From: Pseudomonas brassicacearum subsp. neoaurantiaca
GTDB taxonomy: Bacteria; Pseudomonadota; Gammaproteobacteria; Pseudomonadales; Pseudomonadaceae
Direction: 5' to 3'
Assembly (NCBI RefSeq): GCF_013608025.1
Contig: NZ_VDLV01000003.1
Coordinates: 186,001-250,000, forward strand
DNA: 64,000 nt
The translations under genes and the position numbers were made by a program. The notes beneath the pieces were generated by a model that ran no database searches, was not told the DNA's origin, and was given only the letters and a program-made list of their open reading frames with translations. Shown here piece by piece: positions 36,104-45,496 of the stretch (the first letter of the stretch is position 1; each line of letters opens with the position of its first letter).

Positions 36104-36895
36104 TTATTGGTTGCGTGCTGGTTCAAGGCCGCTTTTTTCCAGCAGCTGACGTGCAGCCGGGCTGTTCAAAAACGCGATGAATTCTTGAGCTGGCAGGGCG
36201 TTGTTGGTGTCCTTGGCGACGGCAGCACAGAAGCGACTGATCTTTTGCACCTCATCGGGCAGTGGGCCTAGGTAATCCACGCCTGGGGTTACTTTCAGCT
36301 CGCTCACTTGCTGCATGCCGATGTCGGCTTCGCCCCGGGCGAGCGCTGTGCCCACGAGCTCTTTGCCCTCAATCTCTACGGTCTTACCTTTCACCTGATC
36401 GCTGATGCCGAGGTGCTGGAACAACTGAGTGCGGACATACACACCACTGGCACCCTGCGAATAGGCAATCCTGTCGCTTTTTAGAAGCGCCGATTTCAGC
36501 GTTTCAACACTTGAGATGTCCGGGTGTGACTTTCCAGCGGGTACCCCGACACCTATTCGAGAGTCAGCGATTTCGCGCCGGGTTGAGAGATCAAAAACAC
36601 CGGTCGGCGAGAGCAGGTCGAGCGTTTCGTCAGCCATAATGGCCAAGTCCATCGGTTCTTTGTGCTTGATCCGTTGAGGAATCGATTCAAGCGAGTCGCC
36701 CATCGAAGGGCCCCAACTGATGTTTAGAGTATTGCCGCTGGCCTTTTCATATGCGGGCTGCAGGTATTGCATTGCCCCTTTGAGTGCACCGCTTGCGATG
36801 ACTTTGAGCTCGGCAGCTTCTGACAGTTGGGTAAAGGACAACAAGCTAGCGAGCCCTGTCGTCACTAGTAGCGGAGCAGTTTTTGTTTTTTTCAT
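36104..36895 (-). CDS. ModA-like periplasmic substrate-binding protein
   Basis: A 263-residue protein with a Sec signal (1-27). The mature part begins ELKVIASGALKGAMQYL and has the ModA/SBP_bac_11 pattern (LAIMADETLDLL, GVGVPAGKSHPDIS, GKELVGTALARGEADIGMQQ). No modB/modC genes accompany it. Related orphan proteins in aromatic-degradation clusters probably bind organic anions. It may be a sensor or scavenger for the pathway substrate rather than a molybdate protein. Confidence 0.8.
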   Translation of the reverse strand: MKKTKTAPLLVTTGLASLLSFTQLSEAAELKVIASGALKGAMQYLQPAYEKASGNTLNISWGPSMGDSLESIPQRIKHKEPMDLAIMADETLDLLSPTGVFDLSTRREIADSRIGVGVPAGKSHPDISSVETLKSALLKSDRIAYSQGASGVYVRTQLFQHLGISDQVKGKTVEIEGKELVGTALARGEADIGMQQVSELKVTPGVDYLGPLPDEVQKISRFCAAVAKDTNNALPAQEFIAFLNSPAARQLLEKSGLEPARNQ

Positions 36896-36923
36896 GGTGC
36901 TTCCTTCGATAGGTGCAGCGTGC

Positions 36924-37859
36924 TTAAGCGCCGCGAGTGTTTACGAACAGCGAATACAAGGATGTGGTAGATGCCATGAGCAAACGGTTGCCCCGAGGGC
37001 CTCCGAAACACAGATTTGCGCAGCGCTCCGGCAGGTCTATGTGGCCGATTGCAGTGCCATCGGGCGCAAATATTCGTACGCCATCCAGACCTGGCTCCGG
37101 CGCACCCCAGCCACACCAAAGATTCCCGTCGACATCGACGCGAAGTCCATCGGGCAGGCCGGTACCCGCATCGATCAGCAATCGGCGATTGCTGATGTCG
37201 CCTTGTTCATTGACGTCGTAAGCAACGATGCGGCGAGGGCGCGCGCGGGACTCAACCAGATACAGCGTTGTTTCATCGGGCGAGAACGCGAGTCCGTTTG
37301 GGCCTTCAATATCTTCGGCAACACAGTTGAGCGTGCCGTCGCGGTCTAAGCGGTAGAGGTTTGCAGGCAGGGACGGTGTGCCTTGGCGCCCCATGTAATC
37401 ACTTACCAGGCCAAAGGGTGGGTCTGTGAACCAAATGCTGTCGTCCGATTTCACGACGATGTCATTCGGCGAGTTCAATGGCTTGCCTGCGTAGCTGTCA
37501 GCGAGCACCGTGATGCTTCCATCATAATCAGTGCGCGTGACTCTCCTACCGCCGTGCTCACAGACCAGTAGGCGCCCTTGGCGGTCTCGCGTCATACCAT
37601 TGGCTTGATCCGATGGCTGGCGGAAAACACCGAGTACTCCAGTCGCCTCGTCCCAGCGCATGATTCGGTCGTTTGGCAGATCCGTGAAGAGCAGAAATCT
37701 GCCGTCGGCAAACCAGGCGGGGCCCTCAGCCCAGCGAAGGCCGCCGCCAAGGCGTTCGACTTTTGCATGGGCAAGGCGGTAATGCGCAAACCGAGGATCC
37801 AACTCTCGCACTGCCGGATCGGGTACGCGAGTGCTTGGACGCCATGTTGACTCGTCCAT
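36924..37859 (-). CDS. SMP-30/gluconolactonase-family lactonase
   Basis: A 311-residue protein; the ATG at 37859 has TAGGAGA upstream, so a longer frame from 37949 is rejected. Six-bladed propeller marks: RWAEGPAWF (metal Glu), NGMTRDRQGRLLVCEHG, LNSPNDIVVKSDDSIWFTDP (metal Asn), NGLAFSPDETTLY and DGLRVDVDGNLWCGW (Asp). The family hydrolyses lactones with Ca2+ or Zn2+. With the LigI-like amidohydrolase next to it, a lactone intermediate is likely in this pathway. Confidence 0.9.
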   Translation of the reverse strand: MDESTWRPSTRVPDPAVRELDPRFAHYRLAHAKVERLGGGLRWAEGPAWFADGRFLLFTDLPNDRIMRWDEATGVLGVFRQPSDQANGMTRDRQGRLLVCEHGGRRVTRTDYDGSITVLADSYAGKPLNSPNDIVVKSDDSIWFTDPPFGLVSDYMGRQGTPSLPANLYRLDRDGTLNCVAEDIEGPNGLAFSPDETTLYLVESRARPRRIVAYDVNEQGDISNRRLLIDAGTGLPDGLRVDVDGNLWCGWGAPEPGLDGVRIFAPDGTAIGHIDLPERCANLCFGGPRGNRLLMASTTSLYSLFVNTRGA

Positions 37860-37885
37860 TTTTTTGTCTCCTAGTTGATCTAAGT

Positions 37886-38836
37886 TCAGGCGTAGAGGCG
37901 GGCTGGGTTGTCGATAAGAACTGCCTGCTGCAGCGCAGAAGTACTGCATACCTGACGAATGAAGCTGAGCAGCTGCGCGTCATCAGGAACAGGGCCTTTG
38001 ATGTTCGGATGAGGCCAGTCCGATCCCCAAATTGCGCGTTGTGGTGCGCATTCGAGCAATCCACGAGCCTGATCAAGAGCTTGTGGCCAAGGCCCAGGAG
38101 CGCCTTGCATTGCCCGATCTACTCCCGACAGTTTGATCCACCGATGTGGGTGACTCAGGTGAGTACGCAGCTCTGCCAATTGGTTCGCGTCTATGGGTTT
38201 AGTGAAGTCCGGGCGTGCCATGTGATCAATGACCAAAGGGGTTGCAAGGTCTTCCCATTCCTTCAGAAATGGCAGCAAGTCAGATAGCTCACCATGCACC
38301 AGCACATGCCATCCCAGGGGCCCGACGCGCTCAGCCATGTGCCGAAGCTTTATTGGGTCGCGGGCACCTGGCAGGTGGCCCATCAGGTTAAAGCGGATAC
38401 CACGCAAGCCACCTTTGTGAAGCGCTTGGAGCTCATCGTCAGTGGTACTTTCGTCAATGATTCCCACCCCGCGATAACGCCCCCCAGTGCTTGCGATTGC
38501 GCCAAGGATGGCCGAGTGATCAGTGCCATACGGGGCTGCCTGCACCAGGACACCGTTGCTGATACCCAAACGTTGATGAAGAGCGAGGAGCTCTGTAAAC
38601 GGAGCCGGGGCAGGTGTATACGCGGCATTGGCTGGGAGGGGAAACTGACTCCATGGGCCGTAGATATGAGTGTGGCAATCCCACACTCCCGAGGGGTTAG
38701 AGGATGTCGACACGGTAGCTCCAAGAGTCTGTTCAAACGCGCCGCCGGCTAAACCTATGCCGATTGACGCGACTGCGCTTTGCTTGAGGAAAAGACGGCG
38801 TGCCGCCTGTTCGAGTGAAAGGTCGTCCATAGTCAC
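37886..38836 (-). CDS. Tat-exported amidohydrolase (LigI/PDC-hydrolase-like)
   Basis: A 316-residue protein. The N-terminus has a twin-arginine signal (ARRLFLKQSAVASIGIGLAG). The TIM-barrel part has WDCHTHIYGP (HxH), RGIRFNLMGH, VLVHGELSDLLP, LVIDHMARPD and IWGSDWPHPN with the catalytic Asp, the pattern of 2-pyrone-4,6-dicarboxylate lactonase relatives. It should hydrolyse a cyclic lactone-type compound. Export to the periplasm is unusual for this family, which is mostly cytoplasmic, and agrees with the secreted hydrolases in the same operon. Confidence 0.85.
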   Translation of the reverse strand: MTMDDLSLEQAARRLFLKQSAVASIGIGLAGGAFEQTLGATVSTSSNPSGVWDCHTHIYGPWSQFPLPANAAYTPAPAPFTELLALHQRLGISNGVLVQAAPYGTDHSAILGAIASTGGRYRGVGIIDESTTDDELQALHKGGLRGIRFNLMGHLPGARDPIKLRHMAERVGPLGWHVLVHGELSDLLPFLKEWEDLATPLVIDHMARPDFTKPIDANQLAELRTHLSHPHRWIKLSGVDRAMQGAPGPWPQALDQARGLLECAPQRAIWGSDWPHPNIKGPVPDDAQLLSFIRQVCSTSALQQAVLIDNPARLYA

Positions 38837-38891
38837 CTGGCTCTTCTTATTTTTAGAACTGGGGCCCCATGATGAGAGGCCCCCGAAGAAA

Positions 38892-39710
38892 TCAGTCGCA
38901 GCGAGCCGTCATGCCGCCATCGACTACGATTTCAGTGCCGGTGACGAAGCGAGATTCATCGCTGGCCAAGTAAAGGGCCGCGTAGGCGGTATCGCGGCCA
39001 TCTCCCATGAAGCCGATTGGGATACGAGCCAGGCGCGAGTCCAGGAGCTTGTTCACGTCGCCCCCCGTGCGTTGTCCTGCGAGGCGAACCTCTACCATTG
39101 GCGTGTGCAGCTGGCCGGGTATGATCGTGTTCACTCGAATGCCTTTAGGGGCATATTCGACAGCGGTCACTCGACCCAGATGAATGACGCCGGCCTTGCT
39201 TGCGGCATAGGCGACCTGAGCTGATCCCGTGAAGCGAATCCCGGAAGTGGAAGCGGTATTGATGATCGACCCGCTTCCTTGGGCTTCCATGATGGGCAGT
39301 ACGTGCTTGCAAGACAGGAAAACGCTTTTGAGGTTGAGCGCGATCTGTGCGTCGAACTTTTCCTCAGACAATGCCACTGCGCCGCCAGCAGCTGAACCGC
39401 CCACGTTGTTCACTAGAATGTCGACAGTACCGTAGGTAGCTTTGCATGCAGCCACCATGGCTTCGACTGCAGCGCTGTCCGTCACGTCGCAGGTATGAGC
39501 GGTGACTTCACCGCCGGCTTCGCGAATGCGGCCCAGAGTCTCCTCCATGGCATTCAGGTCGCGGTCAACGGCGAAGACTTTGGCGCCGGCCAAGGCAAAC
39601 AATACAGCCACTGCACGGCCATTTCCCCAGCCTGTGCCGACACAGCCAGCGCCGGTGACGATGGCTACTTTGCCTTTCAGGCGATCGCTGGTTGGAAGAA
39701 TATCGGTCAT
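38892..39710 (-). CDS. Short-chain dehydrogenase/reductase (SDR)
   Basis: A 272-residue protein; the ATG at 39710 has GAGGA upstream. Rossmann motif TGAGCVGTGWGNGRA with a slightly extended Gly loop, NNVGG, the catalytic segment INTAST, YAASK (Tyr-Lys) and the C-terminal GTEIVVDGGMTARCD are classical SDR features. It oxidises an alcohol or reduces a ketone with NAD(P). It lies between the CMD-family and amidohydrolase genes of the operon. Confidence 0.9.
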   Translation of the reverse strand: MTDILPTSDRLKGKVAIVTGAGCVGTGWGNGRAVAVLFALAGAKVFAVDRDLNAMEETLGRIREAGGEVTAHTCDVTDSAAVEAMVAACKATYGTVDILVNNVGGSAAGGAVALSEEKFDAQIALNLKSVFLSCKHVLPIMEAQGSGSIINTASTSGIRFTGSAQVAYAASKAGVIHLGRVTAVEYAPKGIRVNTIIPGQLHTPMVEVRLAGQRTGGDVNKLLDSRLARIPIGFMGDGRDTAYAALYLASDESRFVTGTEIVVDGGMTARCD

Positions 39711-39720
39711 GGTTGAATCC

Positions 39721-40281
39721 TCAGCTAAGGGTGGTCGGCAGTTCAGGGATCGCACCGGCAGGTGGCGGAACCTCGAACACCTTGATGGTCATGGAGATCA
39801 GCGTGTAGTAGCCGGCGATGCCCACCAGATCGACTGCAGCGTCGGTACCCATCAGCGCGACAATTTCGCTGTACAGGTCGTCGCTGATGCCACGTTGAGC
39901 GTGCAGTTCGCGTACGAATTTGTAGACGAGCGCCTCGTCTTTTTGGGCAAAAGCTGGTTCATCGTCATCACGAATGGCGTCGATGATTTCAGGCGCAAGC
40001 CCCGCTTCCAGAGCGAACGGTTTATGAGCCGCCCATTCATATTCTGCGAGCCAGTGGCGGCCCATGAGCAAGATTGCGAGCTCAGAAAGGCGTGGTTCGA
40101 GGCACGTGTCGTAGCGGCAATAGCGGCCCAGAGCCTGCGCGCATTCAGCGAGTTCAGGGCGGTGCAGCCAGATAGCCAGTGGGCCTCGTACCCCTTTGCG
40201 CGGGCCGTTAGCGATGCGGTCATAAACTTCGCGCTGTGCTTCGCTCAAATTGTTAGGGTCGATTGGAGGCAGACGGTTCAT
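39721..40281 (-). CDS. Carboxymuconolactone decarboxylase (CMD) family protein
   Basis: A 186-residue protein with LSELAILLMGRHWLAEYEWA followed by AAHKPFALEAGL, the CMD/AhpD-like helical core. The Cys-x-x-Cys of AhpD is missing; the YEWxxH form is that of CMD-type members without peroxidase function. Its stop is 10 bp before the SDR start. Family members act on aromatic ring-cleavage lactones, which fits the lactonase-rich operon. Confidence 0.85.
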   Translation of the reverse strand: MNRLPPIDPNNLSEAQREVYDRIANGPRKGVRGPLAIWLHRPELAECAQALGRYCRYDTCLEPRLSELAILLMGRHWLAEYEWAAHKPFALEAGLAPEIIDAIRDDDEPAFAQKDEALVYKFVRELHAQRGISDDLYSEIVALMGTDAAVDLVGIAGYYTLISMTIKVFEVPPPAGAIPELPTTLS

Positions 40282-40296
40282 GGGTAGAGATTCCTG

Positions 40297-41637
40297 TCAG
40301 GTACGCTGGGTGTGCGGCTGGTTTTTCTGGGCAGACTGATCGACTTCCGTCTGCGCTTCGGCATTCGCTGGTGGCTTCAGGAGGCTGCGGCCCGGAGTAC
40401 GGCCTGTTTCTCGCTTGAAGTCTTCAGGGTTGAACGCACCTTCCCAGCGAGCGATAGCGAAGACTGCAATGGTGTTGCCAACAATGTTGGTCAGCGCCGT
40501 GGCCACAGCCATGATCCGGTCAATACCGAACAGCAAGCCCAGTCCACTCAGTGGAAGGGTTTGAACGGACTGCAGGGTTGCCGCGAGCTTGATGAAGGCG
40601 CCGCCCGCCACGGTCGTACCACCCTTTGAGGTGATGCTGAGGATGGCCAGCAAGCCGAGTTGCTGGAGCAGGGAGAATGGTGTGTCAGTCGCCTGAGCGA
40701 TGAATCCGATTGCGATGGCCATATAGATCGCGGTGCCATCAAGGTTGAAGCTGTAGCCAGCAGGAAGCACAAAACCGACCACGACTTCGTCACAGCCACT
40801 GCGCTTCAGTTTTTCAATCAGGCGGGGGAATGCAACCTCTCCGGACGCAGTACCGAATACCAGCAGGATTTCGTCACGGATCAGTCGAAGCACGCTGCCG
40901 AACGGCAGGCCGATCGCCCAGCTGATGGTGCCCAACACACCGCATACGAAGAAGATAGAGGCGGCGTAGTAGACCCCGATCAGCTTCAGCAGATAAACCA
41001 GTGTGTCTCCACCGTAGCTACCAATGGCAGCAGCCATAGCGCCGAATGCACCGATTGGGGCGAGTTTCATGATGAAGCTGAGCATTTTGAAGAGAATGTT
41101 TTGTGCTTCGTTGATCGCTTTGATGGCCACGGAGTCGGGGGAACAGACCCGGTTAATTGCGATACCCGCCAACATGGAAATCAGCAGTACTTGAATGATG
41201 TCGCCTTTTGCAAACGCATCCACGAGCGTGTGGGGGATAAGGCTCAGAAGGTAGCTCACCATCGAAACGCTACCAGCCGCCGAGGTGGCCTTGATGGCAT
41301 CGCTGGACTCCGCCATGCCGCCAGCGTGCATACCAACACCAGGTTCGATGACATTGACCAGGACGAAGCCCACAAGCATCGCGATGGTGCTTACCACTTC
41401 GAAGTAAAGGAGGGATTTGAGGCCGAGGCGACCGAGCTTGCGCATGTCTTGAACGTGCGTAAGGCCATGGACGAGGGTGACGAAAACGATAGGTGCCAGC
41501 ATCATTTTCAGCAACGCAATGAATGCTTGACCAAGAGGCTTCATCGCAACCGCCCACTCAGGTGCTGCGAAGCCCAGGATTACGGCAGCGGCAAGTGCGA
41601 TGAGAACCTGCACGTGGAGCTTTTTTAACTGATTCAT
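40297..41637 (-). CDS. DctA-like dicarboxylate/amino acid:cation symporter with altered substrate site
   Basis: A 446-residue DAACS-family protein; the ATG at 41637 has TAGGAA upstream. It has eight helices and two hairpins. Hairpin 1 reads GTASGEVAFP (DctA: TSSSE type), NLDG is kept, hairpin 2 is SKGGTTVAGGAFI, and helix 8 reads DRIMAVATALTN. The position of the substrate-binding Arg (R397 in GltPh, ARAL in DctA) is Thr380. In ASCT1, Thr at this place goes with neutral substrates. The carrier therefore probably does not take C4-dicarboxylates. It is the first gene of the minus-strand operon, divergent from the LysR gene. Confidence 0.85.
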   Translation of the reverse strand: MNQLKKLHVQVLIALAAAVILGFAAPEWAVAMKPLGQAFIALLKMMLAPIVFVTLVHGLTHVQDMRKLGRLGLKSLLYFEVVSTIAMLVGFVLVNVIEPGVGMHAGGMAESSDAIKATSAAGSVSMVSYLLSLIPHTLVDAFAKGDIIQVLLISMLAGIAINRVCSPDSVAIKAINEAQNILFKMLSFIMKLAPIGAFGAMAAAIGSYGGDTLVYLLKLIGVYYAASIFFVCGVLGTISWAIGLPFGSVLRLIRDEILLVFGTASGEVAFPRLIEKLKRSGCDEVVVGFVLPAGYSFNLDGTAIYMAIAIGFIAQATDTPFSLLQQLGLLAILSITSKGGTTVAGGAFIKLAATLQSVQTLPLSGLGLLFGIDRIMAVATALTNIVGNTIAVFAIARWEGAFNPEDFKRETGRTPGRSLLKPPANAEAQTEVDQSAQKNQPHTQRT

Positions 41638-41740
41638 GGCAGTTCCTAGCCCGGATCGGGCGTAATTATTCTTGTGTTGAGGCAAAGTGAAAATGGCCAG
41701 CCAGCAGTTTTCAGCTATCTGTTTGGAGCATAGAAAAATC

Positions 41741-41763
41741 TAAGGCTATGCACAAAAACCTTA
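41741..41763. promoter_or_regulatory. Putative LysR-type binding site
   Basis: Inverted repeat TAAGG-(13 nt)-CCTTA in the 166-bp region between the divergent symporter operon and lysR-type gene. The position and the T-N11-A-like spacing suit a LysR regulator. Confidence 0.45.
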
Positions 41764-41803
41764 TTTTGATACAAAGCCATGCTGCACCGGCATAGGATTA
41801 ACC

Positions 41804-42736
41804 ATGGATATCAGAGAGCTTCGTTCGTTCGTAAAGGTCGCACAGTGCGGTGGGTTTAGCCGCGCTGCCCGTGAGCTATTCATCGCGCAGCCTGCTCTGA
41901 GCCGACAGATTGCGAAGCTTGAGGAGCAACTCCAGGTTGAGCTTTTTGTCCGACATGGCCGAGGCGTGCAGTTGACAGCAGCTGGTTCACGGCTGCTTGA
42001 GCGCGCCGAGATGATGCTTCGGTACATGGAAGAAACCAGCGACCATGTGCGCAATAGCGCAGCCGAGGAGCGTGGCCACCTCGCCATTGGGCTCCCTCCA
42101 GCCATCGGAATGATCGTGGGGCCACAACTGATCCGCAGGTTCAGAGAAAAATGGCCTAAAGCTTCTTTCCATGCCCTGGAGGGATTGAGTACGTCGCTCC
42201 AGGAGTGGCTCCTGGATGGGCGTATCCAAGTCGCGGTTGTCTACAACCAGCCGCTGCTAGAGGCTTTCGACGTTAGGCCTCTGTTCAGCGAAAAGATGGT
42301 GCTTGTCGGGCCTCCGGGTGAGCCCCCCCGATCGGTGCGGATGGCCGGGCTTGGAGATTTCCCGCTGATACTTCCTGGATTACCTCACAGTAACCGGCGC
42401 TTGGTTGATCAGGTGGCAGCGCAGAATGGTTTTCGCCTCAATGTGGCCTTTGAAGTCGACAGCGTTAGCTTAACCAAGCGTCTAGTTTCCGAAGGGTTGG
42501 GTTACTCGATCCTTGCTCACGCAGCCGTTCAAGAAGACATCGCTCGTGGCCTGCTAGTTGGCCATTCAATCGATAGGCCTGGGATCCGCTCGACGGTGTC
42601 TTTGACGACCCTGAAGGATCGCAGAACCAATCGTCTTGCCTTAAGCTGGGAAAGCCTTCTCTTGGAGACATTGGAGGAGTTGGTCACCACTGGCGCATGG
42701 AAAGATGCAACGCAATGGCTGATCAACAATGACTGA
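41804..42736 (+). CDS. LysR-family transcriptional regulator
   Basis: A 310-residue protein. The N-terminal HTH is MDIRELRSFVKVAQCGGFSR followed by AARELFIAQPALSRQIAKLE; the effector domain begins GHLAIGLPPAIGMI. It is divergent from the symporter-to-hydrolase operon and most probably activates it when a pathway intermediate is present. Confidence 0.9.
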   Translation: MDIRELRSFVKVAQCGGFSRAARELFIAQPALSRQIAKLEEQLQVELFVRHGRGVQLTAAGSRLLERAEMMLRYMEETSDHVRNSAAEERGHLAIGLPPAIGMIVGPQLIRRFREKWPKASFHALEGLSTSLQEWLLDGRIQVAVVYNQPLLEAFDVRPLFSEKMVLVGPPGEPPRSVRMAGLGDFPLILPGLPHSNRRLVDQVAAQNGFRLNVAFEVDSVSLTKRLVSEGLGYSILAHAAVQEDIARGLLVGHSIDRPGIRSTVSLTTLKDRRTNRLALSWESLLLETLEELVTTGAWKDATQWLINND

Positions 42737-43222
42737 ACGATGGTGTAGGTGAGTTCAATGTTAGGAAGATGCCAACCTACTGCGAGCTTCTTGTCGCTTT
42801 CAGACTTGGATTATGTGCTTCATCCTCGCACGCGAGCCTTAGTGAGTCGCCTGCATGAAAGAGGTCAGGGAACTATCCGATGGCTATCCCCCAGTTACGA
42901 TTGCTGCAGAAACAATGCAGCGCCAGCAATTGTTTCAGAGGCAAACCTGCGTTAGTGACCGGGGCAAGGATCACGTCAGCTTCGTTGGACTTGCCACCGC
43001 CAATCCTTTACATGAAGGCGACTTAACAAGACGCTTAACGTCGCGTTCACAGGACGCTTACGTTGCGAGGATCTGGATACTTGAGGCCAGGAGCGGCCCT
43101 GTTTTTGGAGTTGCGATAGAGAGGGGAGGGGCTTGAGATCGGATTCATCCGCCGATGAAGTACCGATCAAGGGCGCACGGTTGTCGGGCGCGCATGGTCG
43201 GTTCTTCACTCGATAAAATTGG
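42737..43222. other. Gap without a supported gene
   Basis: These 486 bp lie between the LysR gene and the end of the OLD-family gene. Two small plus-strand frames (42749-42955 and 42855-43136) show no motif or good start. No terminator or tRNA is seen. The stretch may be a module border. Confidence 0.4.
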
Positions 43223-45232
43223 TCACTTCAAAGCAGCGTTGATTGCGTTAATGAGATTCGAACAGCCTACGATCTCATGTGCCGCCAGTTCAGAGACTGA
43301 GTGGTCGCGCGACCACCTGAGAAAGGCTTTTGCCAGCTTGTACTTCGAAAACTCCTTACCGACTGTTTTCAGAAGAATTTCGATTATAGGCATATCGGGG
43401 GCATTGGCAAGTGCGGTGTCGATATCCCAATTGAGATCAGTTTTAGCTACTTTTGCCAATGTGTTTCGTAACAAGTCCTCGACCTCTGCGTGCTTGATCG
43501 CGGGAACTACATAGTCTGACGTGCGAAGGATTCGCTTGTTGCCAAGGCGATGTACCAAAGTTTCCTGGCGGGCAGCTTGGTCTCCGGCATTATCCGAATC
43601 GAGTAGCGCTGCAACCTTGAGGTTATGGGAAGTTAGGATAGTTGCAAAATAAACGATCTTGCTCGCGGTGTTGGCTGGGACTAGCGCAATTTTCTCGTGT
43701 AGCGCCGCTTTTCCTCCTTCCTTGAGCAAGTTGGCAATTGCCTCGACATACCAGTAATCAGTTAGTCCCTCCAGAATTAGGTTCCGCTGACTGGCAAAAA
43801 GACTCTGAGCCAGGTCATAACCCAACGCTTCTTGAAGGGGCAGCAGCGCCGCAGGATCGCTGGAGGATACGGTTGTGTGAACCTTGGTACCGACTGCTCT
43901 ATCCGTCAGCTCTATTACTCTGACCAAGTCGAGTTCATCCGGGCCAACTAGGAATGGAGAGTGGGTCGAGTAAATAGTTTGGTTTTCATCTGCAAGCATC
44001 GAAATGGTTTTTCTGAATTCTCGCTGCTTCAGGGCGTGAAGGCTTACCCCTGGCTCGTCTAAGAGTAAGACGGTGTTCTTGTGCTTACCTTTCGCTTCAG
44101 CAAAGAAAACGATGAAGAACGAGACCAGCCACTGGAACCCCTCCGAACGCTGATCAAGCTCCACCTCCACCCCGATATTGTCTTCTACCACCACCTTCAG
44201 GTACTGGCCATCTGCATTCAGCTTAAGCCTGCTGGCTTCAGCTTTCGTATCATCGGGATTCCAGACCTTAATGATCTGCTGGGTCAGTTCAACGCTGGCA
44301 GCATTCAGCTCGTACCCCCTCTGATCCAGCTTTGCTCGGTAATTTTCAAGGTCAGTCGTGGTGTGGCTTGGGTCAGACGCTTTTCCAAGGTCAGAAAGCT
44401 CCTGGGCCGTAAATCCAAGCAGCTTAAGCAAGCACATATTGCCATAGTCATAAGCGTCGTCATCTAAGCTATTGGCTTCCAAACGCTTAGCTAAATTCCC
44501 GAGGTGAATGATAGGCTTAACGCGGAAGTAGTTGCTGTATAGGACAAAAACTGGTCGGTTTTTGTTGAGGTGTAATCGAAATTTATTAATTTCAACGTCA
44601 TCATCCAAGGCGGTGACGATGCTTTCCCATCGAGCAACCTCTTTCGCGTTGTCCTCATCCACGTAGGGAAGCATCTCGTCGAGCCAAGGCCTCACGGTTT
44701 CCGCCACAGCCCATAAGTATCTATATTGGGAGAAATTGCTAGTTAGTTTGTTGAAGTGATCAGTGCGAGGTTTGGAAGCCCCTTCCGCAACCCCCCGATC
44801 GAGATGGGCGGCCAGCCTTAATAGATCATTCTTGATGTCTTTAAAGTAAGGCGTTTCGACTCCAGCTAAATGATGGCGCCAGCTATTATCCAAATGTCGA
44901 GTGAAAATGTAGCTTAGTTTAAGCTTTTTTATTTTTTCAGGCGCGAGCTCCATTTCTGACTTATCTAACGCAAATGTTGCTGATACCACTTCAATATCTG
45001 CAGGCTTCAGTTCGCCTCTACTGATCTGCGTGTAGTTTGCCCTCGGATAGTCGCGAAGTGGGTTGAAGCCCTTAACACCCTCTGGCGGATTGATTTGTTG
45101 AACCGCTTGTAGGATCGCAGTTTTTCCTGCTTCGTTTGGGCCAACCAATATCGTTTTCAACCGTTCGATCTCAAATTCGCCGGTATCGATAATGCTTCGA
45201 TAATTCTGGACTCGTACCTTACTCAAACGCAT
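43223..45232 (-). CDS. OLD-family ATPase/TOPRIM endonuclease
   Basis: A 669-residue protein; the ATG at 45232 has AAAGGG seven bases upstream. The N-terminal ABC ATPase begins MRLSKVRVQNYRSI, with P-loop GPNEAGKT (31-38), and its second half has LLLDEPGVSLHA and IYSTHSPFLV. The C-terminal TOPRIM domain has LILEGLTDYWYVEAI and the DxD in ALLDSDNAGD. This is the class 1 OLD layout, known from phage P2 Old and the nuclease GajA of Gabija. No UvrD-like gajB lies beside it, so it is a solitary OLD nuclease. It is next to the recombinase cassette, as island cargo. Confidence 0.85.
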   Translation of the reverse strand: MRLSKVRVQNYRSIIDTGEFEIERLKTILVGPNEAGKTAILQAVQQINPPEGVKGFNPLRDYPRANYTQISRGELKPADIEVVSATFALDKSEMELAPEKIKKLKLSYIFTRHLDNSWRHHLAGVETPYFKDIKNDLLRLAAHLDRGVAEGASKPRTDHFNKLTSNFSQYRYLWAVAETVRPWLDEMLPYVDEDNAKEVARWESIVTALDDDVEINKFRLHLNKNRPVFVLYSNYFRVKPIIHLGNLAKRLEANSLDDDAYDYGNMCLLKLLGFTAQELSDLGKASDPSHTTTDLENYRAKLDQRGYELNAASVELTQQIIKVWNPDDTKAEASRLKLNADGQYLKVVVEDNIGVEVELDQRSEGFQWLVSFFIVFFAEAKGKHKNTVLLLDEPGVSLHALKQREFRKTISMLADENQTIYSTHSPFLVGPDELDLVRVIELTDRAVGTKVHTTVSSSDPAALLPLQEALGYDLAQSLFASQRNLILEGLTDYWYVEAIANLLKEGGKAALHEKIALVPANTASKIVYFATILTSHNLKVAALLDSDNAGDQAARQETLVHRLGNKRILRTSDYVVPAIKHAEVEDLLRNTLAKVAKTDLNWDIDTALANAPDMPIIEILLKTVGKEFSKYKLAKAFLRWSRDHSVSELAAHEIVGCSNLINAINAALK

Positions 45233-45496
45233 GGTCAATCCCTTTGCAACTCATGGATGTAGGTCATCTTGCACCATAGCCCAGAGCCCTAAAGAAAGAC
45301 AGAAAACCCAGATTTCGCTTTGATCGGCTCATTTTAAGCATCACTATGTGTTGAGTGAGTGGGCGTTGGTAGCCGACGAACCGGCGAGCCAGCTGCAGGT
45401 GGGTTGCTCCGTGGCTCGGGGGTGTATGAGAGGTCGTCGACGATGATGGAGCAAGGTAGGCTGCTGCGGCCTGCCCTTACCCTCACCACGTATGGC

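Noticed and set aside
5202..45232. Gabija system made of the UvrD-like helicase and the OLD protein
   Set aside because: The genes are about 36 kb apart on opposite strands; Gabija genes are adjacent.
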